Below, piece after piece: positions 39,518-50,273 of a stretch of DNA of 64,000 nucleotides (position 1 is its first letter; each line of letters starts with the position of its first letter). The stretch covers positions 53,149,074-53,213,073 of the forward strand of contig NC_087063.1 in NCBI RefSeq assembly GCF_963678635.1, written 5' to 3'. The position numbers and the translations under genes were made by a program. This DNA is from Symsagittifera roscoffensis. Its lineage: Eukaryota; Xenacoelomorpha; Acoela; Convolutidae. The notes under the pieces were generated by a model. It had not been told where the DNA came from and did not search any database. It worked only from the letters and a program-made list of their open reading frames with translations.

Positions 39518-40679
39518 TTACTTCCTCGTGGCGAACTTCATTTCATCCTTCAAGGCTATGTGTCCTTCCTTCACAATCATTCTTCTATCATCCGAAACCG
39601 GCAGCATGTTCTCCAGATCCGCTTGGTCGAGCGTTCTCAAGATATCCCGAACCTCGAACTTTGGAGGCATTGAGCCCCTCATCTTCTTTGCTTGCGTCGT
39701 CCATGAGTTTATCTTGATGTCACAAGTGTGGAAGTAAACTGATGCTGTAGATCCGATAAACATGGGATCCCAGCCATCGGTGAACTCCCTCTGCTGTTTC
39801 TCCACCGCGGCTCTGGCGTACAGGGATGGGACCACCAGTAGGCTATTCATCCCCAATGTCATACTCCTAACTATCGGGAACGACGGTTGGCAAAATGTCT
39901 TTCTCTAGTGTCATTTCTAGCTCCCTCTTCACCAGCTCGAAGCTCCCTTTCCACAATAGGATTCTCAAGATTTCTCTTCTGTCTGCCGTCAAGGGATTCA
40001 AATTCCAGAACTTGGGGTAAGTTTCAATGGGACCTTCACGCTTCCCCCCCCCCATTCTGCATTGTAGGTGCCCACGGAAATTAAACACCACTAACTCGGG
40101 ATCTTTCACCTTCCCGAAGAGCACTGTGTCACTCATTTGTGCCCTCAGCACCTCTTGTCGGCACCAACCCAACGCCGTCCCATCCAGTACACTTAACAGG
40201 CTCACGCGCACCACTGAATTGCGATATGCCGCCACGAGAGGATCCGGAAAGGCATACGTCACCGCTGGCCCGTAGATACAGGTTACGACCTCGCCAAGCC
40301 CGCTGATCAACCCCAACGGGTCAGACCTCATGGCCAAACACAGATTAGTTAATATAGGGATACCACCATTCGCCTCCCTCCATTCATCTCTCGTCTTGAG
40401 ATTCCTTTCTTCGCCAGTCAAGTGTCGGTTTCGCATCAGAAGATACTCCACCAGCAACGTCTTCAGTCCGGCAGTGCACTTGTAAGAGTAGGTATCTACA
40501 CTTGGCTGGGTTTTCCCCATCGAAAAGGGCTCCCCATATTTCATCAACCGATGAAATGCCACCAGCTCGCCATGAGTCAAGAGCACTAGCGTCAGGTACC
40601 CGTCAATTCGAACCATCTCCACTCCTCTGCTGAACATGTATCCTGGACCCATGTTAAACAGGTATCTGGGATAAACCAA
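39518..40679 (-). pseudogene. Copy C second polyprotein, conserved unrecognised block (split)
   Basis: Frames 39867-40679 (270 aa) and 39518-39862 (114 aa) match the 426-aa frame of fragment E. They are separated by a small indel near 39865 and carry an extra piece with a C-run at about 40044-40051. The start at 40679 follows a stop (LYLV changed near 40680). Function unknown. Confidence 0.55.
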
Positions 40680-40909
40680 TTATAGGGCCAGCAAGATGTT
40701 TATGGGCATATTCATCAGCTCTTGCACGAATGCTTCGATTATGGTGTCCCTCGCATAGAACACTTTAGCAATGTACTTCTTCTCCCAACAAGGACTCAAG
40801 AATCTCAAGATTTCGTGATTTTTCCTCGTTCTCAGCTCGTCTTTGGCATGCTCCCTCCAGAATCCTCCGATGGTGACTTCGTTTGCCGCTGTGACGAATC
40901 ACCCCACCG

Positions 40910-41746
40910 TCATCTCCCTACTCTCTGCCACTTCCAGCTGCCCCTCAAGAAGTTCCCATATCTGCTTGACGAGAAGTGGAGCATCCTCCCGCGTCTTGTC
41001 CGTAGCATTCTCGAGCCTTGGGTCAGGGATGGCCACCTGGCTCTTTCCTGCGTCAGACGATATCCCATCGATTTTAATTGCTTCTCGGCCGCAGCCACGT
41101 TTCTCCTTTTTTTGCTTGGTCCCCTTGCTTTGCTGGTGGAGCTTGTGATCGTCAGTTCTATACCTCGGAACAATAGTCTGGCTGTTAGGTGGCTTATCAT
41201 CGGATGATCATCCCTTATCTCCGGACTAAGCTTCAATTGTCGAGCGAAATTCGAAATCTCAAGTAATAGGACCTCGTCCAACACAATGAGGATGTCTGCC
41301 AACTCGCAGAATCCCCTCAAGGCATGAGATACGTCCGCCCACGCCGCTGCCAATTCCGACTTCAGAAGTCTCAAGTTCGTGTGTTTCAGCTCTCGATTGG
41401 GGGCTGCCATCAACACCCGCCACGCGTTCCTTTCCGCTATGAGGATCAAGATAGCGTATACAAATTGCAACCCAGGCGGCATGCTCGCGTACCCCGGGGA
41501 TGTTTTAAACGCCACCTTTGTCTTTGCTCCGAATCGAGAAGTCATATTCTCTTGCACCTCATTCGTTGCCGCAAACAATGTCTGGATAGCTTCCCAGATC
41601 TTCTTAAGCTTCGGTGCATCACTTTTCAGATGCTCCAGAAGCCCCGCCGCATGCAAAGGGTCATTCATTCCAGCAAACAGCAGCAGTTCCGGTTCGCAAG
41701 GCATTTCTGACTTGATTTCCACCACCAGAGTCAGCATCTGGTTCAA
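40910..41746 (-). CDS. Copy C second SGNH-like segment
   Basis: A 278-aa frame beginning inside the segment (NQMLTLVVEIKSEMPCEPE) with LLLFAGMNDPLHAAGLLEHL, the block III-like GxND in its standard form. The earlier GSD block lies just upstream, out of frame through a stop near 41778. The rest (ELADILIVLDEVLLLEI, ISHLTARLLFRGIELT) matches B. Confidence 0.55.
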   Translation of the reverse strand: MNQMLTLVVEIKSEMPCEPELLLFAGMNDPLHAAGLLEHLKSDAPKLKKIWEAIQTLFAATNEVQENMTSRFGAKTKVAFKTSPGYASMPPGLQFVYAILILIAERNAWRVLMAAPNRELKHTNLRLLKSELAAAWADVSHALRGFCELADILIVLDEVLLLEISNFARQLKLSPEIRDDHPMISHLTARLLFRGIELTITSSTSKARGPSKKRRNVAAAEKQLKSMGYRLTQERARWPSLTQGSRMLRTRRGRMLHFSSSRYGNFLRGSWKWQRVGR

Positions 41747-41911
41747 TTCCGCACCAGGCAGCAGGTATACTAAAGTTTACGGCCAAAACAGCTTCGGAGA
41801 CTTCCCCTCGAAATCAGAGCCCGCCACGATGATTACTCTTGCGGCTCCTGTATCCAATCGATCATACACCGCCAATATCTTGGTCAACTGTGCGTTCCCA
41901 CAGGGTTTTCC

Positions 41912-42877
41912 TTACATTGAGTCGTTTGCTAATTTTCTGCCCTCGTAGGCAGCATCTGGGAGTTCCATGTCTTTCGGCTCCAGTAACTTGTCCACCACTC
42001 TCAGCTGCGCAGGAGTAGCCAATCTGATTCTTGCTATGCTTGTTCGATGTTTGGGGGGCTCCGCTATGAGCCCTGGGCTCCCCAACAGCTTGAGTGGCCT
42101 ATAGTTGATCGGTCCCACTTTTGATTTCAGAGGAATTCCGGTCATATCTGCCGTCTCCATCATCCTCGTTTTCGAGAAGTGTGCTTCGTGGGCCTTCAAC
42201 CAATCCACACAATGTTGTCGACTCAAGTCCTCATCCTCATGTGACACGTGCTTGAGCCCCAGGGTCCCCGCCAACTCCTGTCTGCATTCCAGATCTTCCA
42301 GATCCAATTCCTTTATCCTCTCTAGATATCGCGTCCGGCTCGTCTCCGTCGGTATTTCCACTCTCTTATTATCCACCACCACCACCAAGGATACCAAAGA
42401 ACTTTGGGGTGTGGACGATTCTGCTTCTTCGGCCTCCATCGGTGTGGACCCCGGTAGTCTGGTCCGGATGCTTCTTGAGCTGTCTCTCGAATCAACTCTC
42501 ACTCCCAGGCGATTAGGCAGGGATCTCGTGGCAAAGAAAGGGGGCATCGGGGGTGGACCGAAGGTGAACTGGGTCATTTCCAGCAGGTCCGCTTCTAGCG
42601 TATTTATGTGTCTCTGGAAGGCGCCATTCAGCCATTCCACACCTTTAGGCCTGTCAAAATGGATGCCATCCGAAGACTCGTCATCCGGGAAGGATCGCTG
42701 CATCATGTCTGCCACGTCCAACAATCTAACGGGGAGCACGCTCCTCTGCTGCATTTGCCTGATTATTTCGTTGATGTTGCGCACCTTCTCAATCATTTCC
42801 AACGCATTCTGATCGGCCTTCATGTTGTAAGGAATGGTGCAAATCGTGAGTATAGCGGGATCCATCTGAATCCTCAA
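41912..42877 (-). CDS. Copy C C-terminal half of SGNH domain fused to acidic linker
   Basis: A 321-aa frame. It starts at LRIQMDPAILTICTIPYN, inside the SGNH domain, and includes the catalytic block V (SSDGIHFD). It runs without interruption into TFGPPPMPPFFATRSL and the acidic/Val-rich linker (SSLVSLVVVVDNKR). This proves that in the parent the SGNH domain and the rest of the second polyprotein are one chain; in B a frameshift hides this. Blocks I-III are missing because of the deletion that joins it to the macro frame. Confidence 0.75.
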   Translation of the reverse strand: MRIQMDPAILTICTIPYNMKADQNALEMIEKVRNINEIIRQMQQRSVLPVRLLDVADMMQRSFPDDESSDGIHFDRPKGVEWLNGAFQRHINTLEADLLEMTQFTFGPPPMPPFFATRSLPNRLGVRVDSRDSSRSIRTRLPGSTPMEAEEAESSTPQSSLVSLVVVVDNKRVEIPTETSRTRYLERIKELDLEDLECRQELAGTLGLKHVSHEDEDLSRQHCVDWLKAHEAHFSKTRMMETADMTGIPLKSKVGPINYRPLKLLGSPGLIAEPPKHRTSIARIRLATPAQLRVVDKLLEPKDMELPDAAYEGRKLANDSM

Positions 42878-43500
42878 CTCCTCAAGAAGCTCATCTTCTC
42901 ATGTAGCCTCATTACCTTGATTTCCATTTTCCTTCTTTCGACCATGAAGTCTCTCAGCCTCGTTAGTGCCAACATCACGTGCTCAGGATCTATCGTGTTC
43001 CTTTCATTGATCCTCGTTACCAGAAAGCACAGGTATTTACCCGGGACTTGTGGAACTGATGGGGGAAGCGCAGCCATTCCTCCCAACCCCGGTCTCTGTC
43101 TAAATAGAAACTCCACGTTCTGATATTCTCTCTTGAAGTCGGCCACTAGTCTCAATTTGAATCTCATGTCCGCCGTTATACAGATTGCGCTAGTCCTGTC
43201 AGACAAAATGAAGTCGCTGTCCGTTATCAGGATGTTCTCCGAGTATTCATTGGGTATCTCAAATTTTGTTTTGAAGTTTCGTCCTATGGTAGGCTCAGCC
43301 TCTTCCTCATCCAGTTCAAGTCCGCTGGTCTCTCTCGCTTCTCTGAGTTTCTCTATCATCAAATTTTCGGCGTGGGTAAGTCCTACACCCACTCCCCGGA
43401 CAAAAACATTTATCGACGTCCCCGTCGATGATGTCGGGTCTAAATTATCTGGCGGTATTTCGAGCGGCCTGTCGGTTGCTGTCCAACCGAAGAGGGAATC
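42874..43500 (-). pseudogene. Copy C macro domain, truncated
   Basis: The frame matches the copy B macro domain through ALTRLRDFMVER (ILITDSDFILSD, YLCFLVTRINE). It then runs into SGNH sequence (MRLHEKMS) across a deletion join near 42935. The last beta-strand/loop region with MPVYDPNRG is lost. As in B, the frame is open back to the TAA at 43501-43503 at the end of the integrase tail, with no ATG before the domain. Confidence 0.65.
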
Positions 43501-44385
43501 TTACGTTTTCACGTGTTTTTCTGCTGACACGTCGACCTGCTGGATGCTTTGCTCTTCATCTCCTTTGCTCTTGACAACGCGCATCCACTCTAGTTTTCTC
43601 AAGTTTGTGTTTTCCCTCCTCGATATCTCGCTCTGCTCCAGATCTGTTTCTTGTTCTGGTGTGGAGTAGTCCTCTTGCGGATAGTGTTCGCTATCGTTGA
43701 TTATTTGCCATTCGTCGTCCGCTACCAACTCACCCACACTCAGTAACTCCTCGCCTAGCTCATCAGGCTGTATCAATCAAGAAATCATACCCGTACCTAT
43801 TGTAACTCATGCCTGTCCGTTTGCGGTTGCCACACCTTTTTTCTGCTGTTATCGGCAAGTCTGGTTCCGTCCACTTTGGTACCTCGTTCTGCTCTGGATT
43901 ATTCGAGTCTTCTTCCACAAAGGATCCCGCATCTGAGTCTGCTTCTATCTTTTCATTATTGTCCATGCTCACGTCCTCGTTGCCATCAATTTTTCTCTGG
44001 TGCCTTTTTCGTTCACTTGGCATGCTGGCTCTACCAATAGGTACTCTAGTCCCTCCGAATTCTGCGGTACGCACCAGTCCTCCGGAGATGGGACATGAGG
44101 CTTCAGATTTTCATATTGCGCTGCTTGCCTCGTACTCAAGCGGTAGAACCGTCCCTGCTGGTGTACTTCTGTGATCATGAACGGTCCTCGCCATTTCTTG
44201 AGAAGTTTTTTGGTCCCCTTGGGAGGTATAACCTTCTGGAACACCCAGACGTATTGACCCTCTGCATACGGTTTAGCTTGTAGTATCTTCTCATCATATT
44301 TCTTCCGCTGCCTAATTTGTGCTTGCGCCGTGTTCCTCCTGCAGAGCTCGTTTCGTTCCTGTTCTCTCTTCATCGCTTCCTTCAC
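43501..44385 (-). pseudogene. Copy C integrase GPF module and acidic tail
   Basis: Frames 43969-44385 (138 aa: KKWRGPFMITEVHQQGRFY, DWCVPQNSEGLEYLL), 43763-44074 and 43501-43776 (YPQEDYSTPEQETDL, AEKHVKT-stop) give the end of the first polyprotein. Here the GPF module reads straight into the tail, showing that the TAG of copy B is a later mutation. Two small indels break C's tail. Confidence 0.65.
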
Positions 44386-44418
44386 AAAAGCTTGAGGCGA
44401 CGTCCTCTTCCCTTCGTA

Positions 44419-45879
44419 TTACGGGTAAAAGAATGTCAGGGGCATTGCTCTCTCCCTGCCCGTCAACATCATGAAAGGACTGATTCCTGTTGTCGAGTGT
44501 TGCGTGCTGTTGTACGCCCCGACCACTTGCGGCAGATATTTATCCCAGTCTGTCATGTATCTCGAGCAATATACCCTCAGCATGTTCACCAGCGTTTTGT
44601 TCTGTCTCTCCACTAACCCGTTAGTCTGAGGATGGTAAGTCGTTGAGTGCGCTTGAGCAATGTGTGACCTCTTCATCAATTCTTTTGTCAGGACCCCCAC
44701 GAAGGCTTTCCCGTTGTCCGACTGAAATGTCATCGGACAACCATTTCGTGATATCCAATGTGATATCAAGTGGTCACAAGTCTCCTCCGCTGAGGCTGTT
44801 TGACAGGGCACCGATTCTGCCAACTTCTCAAAGTGGTCTATTATGACCAGTTTCTGGTTATATCCCGACACTGTCATGCAGATCTTCTGATGGTCTATCT
44901 GCACAACCTCGTTGAACTCCGAGCTCTCAACGGACTTGAGCGGGAACTTCATCTTCCTTGGGTCTTTCACCTCTAGACATGCCAGACATGCGTTTCCCCA
45001 TCTCTCGCAGGCTTTTCTTAATCCCGGCCAATCAAACCTGTGTAGTATTCTCTGTTGCACGTTGTCTATCCCTTGATGTCCCATTTGATCGTGTGATCTA
45101 AATAACACATCCGTCTGGTACAACTGTGGTAGTATGATGAGTTTATGCTTGTGTAGTATCTTCTCCTCATCTTTTCTCCTGCATGCTACCACCCCATCAG
45201 CTGTATGATAGAGCAAACCCTTCCTTTCCTTGTAGAACTGGCTGAAGATCTTGTAGCTGTCTTCTTCCAGATCCCCTTTCTCTTCGGCTCCCGCCCGGAT
45301 CCATATGGAGAGGTTGCTTCTCATCTTGTCATTCTTTTGGGCTCGTATCAGATCCGACAGCCTATATCTCGCCTCGACGTGTTCCTTCAGTGCCATTATT
45401 TGACCATTCATTTCTCCGGGATTGTGGATGTCATCTTTCAGTTTGACGCAAACTATCCTCCTCAAGACCTTCCTGTCATATTCTGGCACCAGGTTTGTTC
45501 TGACATTCGAGTTGCATGATAGCTCCCTGAACGATTTCCTTGATACTGTTATTTTCTCAAGTTTTTCACCTCCGCGCACCTCCTGCTGATCCAAATTGTA
45601 CGTTCCTGAGGAGGGATCCGTCTGTAGTTCCCTGTCGCGGTGCCTCGTCTTCTCTTCTGCCAATATCATGCATAGACTATCTTGGTCATCGCTGCTCTTC
45701 TCTGAGTCTTCATCCCATTCTTCACACTCCCGGACAAATTTCTTCTTCAGCATCTTCCTCTGCAATGGGCCACTCCCCGGACTCTTGATTAAGTCCAAGG
45801 TGTTCAGCCTCCTCCTTGAATGCCACCTTCTTTTGCCTGACCATATTCCGCTCAAGTATGTCATCAAGGATTCTATCAA
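44419..45879 (-). CDS. Copy C integrase (HHCC, DD35E) with N-terminal linker
   Basis: A 486-aa frame with a complete HHCC zinc module: His263, His268 (SHDQMGH), Cys298, Cys301 (CLAC). Catalytic residues are Asp329 (QIDH), Asp388 (QSDNG) and Glu424 (LVERQ), with 35 residues between Asp388 and Glu424. The first 225 residues are linker from RNase H, which copy B lacks in part. The frame ends at a TAA after LTFFYP, where B continues, so C is also broken just before the GPF module. This is the most complete integrase core of the giant family here. Confidence 0.9.
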   Translation of the reverse strand: MIESLMTYLSGIWSGKRRWHSRRRLNTLDLIKSPGSGPLQRKMLKKKFVRECEEWDEDSEKSSDDQDSLCMILAEEKTRHRDRELQTDPSSGTYNLDQQEVRGGEKLEKITVSRKSFRELSCNSNVRTNLVPEYDRKVLRRIVCVKLKDDIHNPGEMNGQIMALKEHVEARYRLSDLIRAQKNDKMRSNLSIWIRAGAEEKGDLEEDSYKIFSQFYKERKGLLYHTADGVVACRRKDEEKILHKHKLIILPQLYQTDVLFRSHDQMGHQGIDNVQQRILHRFDWPGLRKACERWGNACLACLEVKDPRKMKFPLKSVESSEFNEVVQIDHQKICMTVSGYNQKLVIIDHFEKLAESVPCQTASAEETCDHLISHWISRNGCPMTFQSDNGKAFVGVLTKELMKRSHIAQAHSTTYHPQTNGLVERQNKTLVNMLRVYCSRYMTDWDKYLPQVVGAYNSTQHSTTGISPFMMLTGRERAMPLTFFYP

Positions 45880-46876
45880 CTAATGACTGCATGACTTTTT
45901 TTCCATCAGGTTTCTTTTCTTTCAAGGAGTCCTCGCTACCATCCGCATCATTCCTTCTCAATATCGTGACCTCTGGTTCCTCTTCACCCTTTTCTTTTAC
46001 CACGGGTTTATCGTCTGCCAGTTTCTCGAGTAATCTCCTCAAGTCTTCATCTATCTCTGCTCTTCCCGTTTCTACTTGGTTGAGATCATAGCCTTTTACC
46101 TTGAGTGTCTCCCGGACAATTTTTGACTTGAGCATTATCTCGATTGGCATCCTTTGGGTTTTTTCAAAATTGCTATCTCTGGACGTTCTTTTGGTAATTC
46201 GGGGTGATCTTTTATAGGTTCGCCAGACTTGTCGAGCCATCTCGTGAGTGGAAGACTATCATAGGTTTCTTTATCCATGAAGGAGAAGCCATCTTTGATT
46301 TCTGGCCTATCTGCCTCCCTCTGTTCCTGATTCTCGTAGAACTCCGTCTTCTTACTCAAGCTATCGTCATTTTGATGTTTGTCTCTCGTCCTATGCTCAA
46401 TTATCATGTTGTATCCATCCAGGCGGTTTCAACCAGCTGAGTGCCCTGTTGTCGACTCGTAGCTTGAACGGCTCGCTACCTAAGTATGCCCTGTAGTTTT
46501 CGACAAAGGTAACCACCGCGATCATCTCTGCTTTGGGCGCCCCATACTTCGTCTCCGTATCACTCAAGATTTTACTCCCGTATGCTATTGGTCTCAAGAC
46601 TGTCTTCCCATTCCATTCCTGCTCTTGATGGAGTATGCCAGAAATCGCTACTACCGACGCATCCGTGTCCAGCACGTACATTCCCTTTTCCGTTGGCATC
46701 CCTAGCACCGGTGCTTCACAGAACTCCCTCTTTATTCTCTGGAATGACTCTTCTGCCGCATTGTTCTACGTGAACTTCTTGCCCTTGTGCCTCATCAGTT
46801 GTTGCATCGGGTAAATTTTTTCCGCATAGCCCTTCATGAACTCCCTGTAATAGTTCGCAAAACCCAAGAAGCTCAT
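45722..46876 (-). pseudogene. Copy C RNase H and linker, with internal deletion
   Basis: Pieces 46397-46708 (VLDTDASVVAISG, KAEMIAVV, LRVDNRALSWLK), 46135-46407 (IIEHRTRDKHQNDDSLSKK) and 45722-46240 (linker) cover RNase H. About 50 bp between SWLK and LDGYN are missing compared with B. The connection domain upstream (46708-46876) contains a stop. The acidic catalytic residues that remain are as in B. Confidence 0.75.
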
Positions 46877-47665
46877 CAGTTGATGTTCCGTTTTGGCGAT
46901 TTCCAGGTCAGAACTGCTTCTACTGCATCTGGGTCTGGTCTGATGCCGTGTCTGTCCACCATTGTCCCCAGGTATTTAACCGAGTCCTTGAGTATTTCGC
47001 ACTTTGATGGCTTGCATTTTAGTCTCGATCTCTTCATGCAGGCGAACACCCCGTCTAGTCGGTCGATGTGGTCCTCTAGCGTCGGTGTCGCAATTACCAC
47101 GTCATCCACGTAGCACCTTACCAGGTTGCCGTATTTCTTCGTTACACCTATCAATGCGTGTGCCATCAATCGTTGAAACGTAGCCGTGGCATCGCAAAGT
47201 CCAAAAGGGCATCCTCTTCCATTGAAACAGCCCCAGCTCGCAGGCAAACCCTGTTTTGTCCCTGCCTTGCTTCCTCAGTGGAACCTGCCAAAAAGCTGAT
47301 CCTAAATCAGGAGTCGTAAAAACTTTTGCGTCCCCTAACCTTGAGAGGCACTCATCAATCCTAGGTATGGGATATGCATCCTTCACCGTGACGGAGTTCA
47401 GATATCGAAAGTCGCAACAAAACCTCAATTGGTCGCCTTTCTTCTTAGCCATCACCACTCCACACGCCCACGGTGATTTGGATGGTTCTATCATATCATA
47501 CTCTAGTAAGGTCTCCATCTCTTTTCTATATACATCCGATTTGTGTGGGGTCATACGCCTCGCCCCCTCCCTGTGCGCCACCGCCGACTCTTCAAGCTCT
47601 ATTTCATGTTCAACAAAATTACAACATCCAATGTCTGCCTTATTTTTCGAAAAAAACTTCCTCAT
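46876..47665 (-). pseudogene. Copy C reverse transcriptase (frameshifted, YVDD intact)
   Basis: Frame 47102-47665 has the fingers and the first catalytic motif region (LRFCCDFRYLNSVTVKDAY, IPRIDECLSRLG). Frame 46876-47247 has FGLCDATATFQRLM and CYVDDVVIATPT, the catalytic YXDD. A frameshift near 47215 separates them. The FTTPDLGSAFWQ sequence shows the usual catalytic Asp block with TLDL changed to TPDL. Confidence 0.85.
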
Positions 47666-48107
47666 TCCGCTCTAGTACGTCCTTGATGGCTTCGAGCTGT
47701 TCATCCGTTACCTTGCCCCTCAAGTGCTCTATTTCAGGTAAAACCGGTTCATCCATTTCCATTTCCTCTAGTGTGGGTCTTTCCGGGAATTTCTCTGACT
47801 TAAGTGATTTCACAAGACCTGATGAATCTTTTATTTTCTTTAATGTTCTCTATAGATACAAACTTCATTCTCTTTTACATTTTCAGTCAATTCATATCTA
47901 GTTTTCACGGGTAAAGCGTATCCCAGTTTCCTTCCCCTCTGGATTGTGATGGGTATATCAAGAGTACTCAACAAGACACTGACGCAGAGACCGCTCTTGG
48001 TTATCGAAAAGAATCTTCCTAAAACAGCAGCACTTTGACTATTTGGATTTGGGACTATGCATAGTTGCTTGTCGTCACTTAGTTCTTATCTTTTTTCATT
48101 CGCAAGC
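47666..48107 (-). pseudogene. Copy C protease-RT linker (decayed)
   Basis: About 440 bp corresponding to residues after 440 of copy A's protease frame, plus VLPEIEHLRGK before RT. In C it is split by several small indels; copy B lacks most of it. No enzyme motif. Confidence 0.5.
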
Positions 48108-49175
48108 TTACAATTGCCGTTCGTTTGCTTTCAGCCTCACCCTCCTACACAAGAATACCGGTGCTTTATTCTCATTCGCCATTAATAAATTTACCAGTTT
48201 AATTACGTACTTGCTTTCCGGATTCCGAATCCTGAACATGACATTGTTAAGATCAATTGTTACGTCAAAATTTTTGATGTAGTCTCTGCCTAAAATGAAT
48301 TGGTCAGACTCATCTAGGTTTTCCACCACAAGAAAGCTCATCAACAGGTTGCGTTCCTCCAAGTTTGGGGCTATTATTGGTGTCCTGCCTAGCACCCGCA
48401 GTGCCCCTTTGTTTGCAGCTGACAGTCGAATTTTCGAGTCTATCAAACCGTCTTTGTTTAAGCCCATTCGCTCACAAATTTCGTTTGGTATAAAGCTCAA
48501 GACCGCTCCCGTGTCCAGAAACCCGCTTAACTGAGTCCTCTTGCCATTTATGTCAAGCACGTGTGCCGATACGTCCGCTTTTGTACCGATATGCATTGCA
48601 TCCTCTTCCAACATGGCACAGTGTCCAATCGATCTCACTTTCAGTTCTTCCCTGCCCACGTAAATCTCTCCGGCTAGGTCTTCGTCGCATGTTATCAAAG
48701 TATTCGTGTATATGTTTATTACATCTATATTTAACATCACCTCATGTGGACCATAGGCTTCCGTGTACCTATTCTCGACGCGGACTGACTTGCTACCACC
48801 TCTTGTGAGTAGTGCCCTCAAGGCTCTAGAAGTTGTCTGCGGGCTTATTGCACTTAAGTAATCTGCGTACACATCAATGTGCATTGTCGTCTGATCGCTT
48901 GGTTCACTCAGGTTTCTGGTTACTTCGTGGCCGCCCACAGTGATTATCGACATTATTCTGGCTCCTATTTTTGTTATGCTGAATGGCTTTCCAGTCACCT
49001 CTTTTAGATTGTTGCAATTTCCACTCTCTGTCGCTCCCACTTCGGCTTCTGGCATTGGCACTGACCTACTTAATGTCTCATTTAACTTCCGCCTTTCGAT
49101 CTCCTGTTTTAGTCGTTGCTCGATCTCTTTCGTTGCTAGGTCTTGTTTCACTTTGTTCATGGCCTCCTTTCTCAT
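48108..49175 (-). CDS. Copy C aspartic protease
   Basis: A 355-aa frame with linker (KVKQDLATKEIEQRL), active site FLDTGAVLSFIP and SFLVVENLDESDQFILGRDY. It is the most complete protease of the B/C subfamily. It stops after RRVRLKANERQL because of an indel in the linker. Just upstream, 8 bp are missing relative to B, which puts gag and protease in different frames. Confidence 0.85.
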   Translation of the reverse strand: MRKEAMNKVKQDLATKEIEQRLKQEIERRKLNETLSRSVPMPEAEVGATESGNCNNLKEVTGKPFSITKIGARIMSIITVGGHEVTRNLSEPSDQTTMHIDVYADYLSAISPQTTSRALRALLTRGGSKSVRVENRYTEAYGPHEVMLNIDVINIYTNTLITCDEDLAGEIYVGREELKVRSIGHCAMLEEDAMHIGTKADVSAHVLDINGKRTQLSGFLDTGAVLSFIPNEICERMGLNKDGLIDSKIRLSAANKGALRVLGRTPIIAPNLEERNLLMSFLVVENLDESDQFILGRDYIKNFDVTIDLNNVMFRIRNPESKYVIKLVNLLMANENKAPVFLCRRVRLKANERQL

Positions 49176-49299
49176 AGTTTATCTCTAGAGAATTCCTGGT
49201 CTCAGCTTCTATGGTATTCTTGACTTGCGCTACAGCCTTCACCGTTTTTGTCGGTAGTTCCGCACTCGGTGACGCCGAGTTTTTCGTGTCAAACTCGGC

Positions 49300-49689
49300 T
49301 TACCTGTTCCTCGTGTTGTGTACCGCCGCCAGCGCTAGCTTGTTTGGGTGACTTTGGTTCTTCACTGCTTCCCAAAACAACGGACAGTCCATCCTGAAGT
49401 GGCCCCCTTGTCTTGGCCCCCCGGGTCCTGTGCTCGCTGCAACCCGGGGTAACGGTAACGCTGTGGACTCCCGCTTGTTCCGTTGTGGTTCCACGAAATC
49501 GACTCTGTTGCCTTGCGTTCGGTCTGTTACCAGCTTGTCTTGTGATGTAGAGTTTCTCAAGATGGCACCCAGTTTGGACTGTATGGTACATGAACTCTCA
49601 GCCTGGTCTCTGCTCATTGTGTCTATTCTCGTCTCCAGACTCCCTAACTTACTGTTCACAGTGTCAAACCGTTGCTTCAATTCTGGCAT
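49300..49689 (-). pseudogene. Copy C Gag with capsid region deleted
   Basis: A 129-aa frame from LGSLETRIDTMSRDQAESS jumps at about 49415 directly from the linker to GHFRMDCPLFWEAVKNQ, the end of the second zinc knuckle. About 0.9 kb coding the capsid-like region and first knuckle is gone. It ends at a TAA (TAG/CAG-type change from Gln in B) after NTRNR. Confidence 0.75.
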
Positions 49690-50273
49690 ATCTTTTTTGA
49701 TATTTTTATATCTCTCCTTGTCGGTAGTCTTTTTACCTTGTCTGACATTTGGTGTAGCCTCTCTTCAGTTGCCTTCGCCAGATTGAAGCAATTGTCCAGG
49801 CTCTCTCTCTTATTGTATCGTATCTCATTTTTTACCATTTGTTGATCCTCTTCACTGCACTTCAGTTTTTTGTCGATTTGTTCCAACTTCGCCCTCAAGT
49901 CGCCCAGTTCAAGAAAAGTTGTTTTATCTTGGTTAGCCCCATTTTTAACTGTTGCCTCATAGCTAGCTGTTGCTACAAATTCGACCTGATGATCGTCTTG
50001 ATTGTCCTCTGTTGTTATTGCAGAAACCGTTCCAAATGTCTTGCCTTTCTCGGTCGTTGGTGTTATTTCCTCCTTCTCTCTTGGTTTCATTCCGACCATC
50101 ATTGCAATCATCTCTGTGAACGACGTTCTTTTCGTTTGAGAGTCATCCTTTATCGTTTCCGGCGTTTTTCTCGTTGTATCGTCTGCAATGTCAATCGGCG
50201 AGAACTCTATCGTCTTCTTTTCTTGTTCTTCCACATTCGGCATCGGTGTTGACTCCGTTGCTTTCCTTTCCAC
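49677..50273 (-). CDS. Copy C Gag leader
   Basis: A 198-aa frame matching the B leader (TPMPNVEEQEKKTIEFSPID, TEKGKTFGTVSAIT). It continues past B's stop into a helical region (LEQIDKKLKCSEEDQQMVKNE, NLAKATEERLHQMSD). It shows that the leader is the N-terminus of Gag. An indel near 49690 shifts it from the following segment. The N-terminal end beyond 50273 is broken by a stop. Confidence 0.6.
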   Translation of the reverse strand: MERKATESTPMPNVEEQEKKTIEFSPIDIADDTTRKTPETIKDDSQTKRTSFTEMIAMMVGMKPREKEEITPTTEKGKTFGTVSAITTEDNQDDHQVEFVATASYEATVKNGANQDKTTFLELGDLRAKLEQIDKKLKCSEEDQQMVKNEIRYNKRESLDNCFNLAKATEERLHQMSDKVKRLPTRRDIKISKKICQN

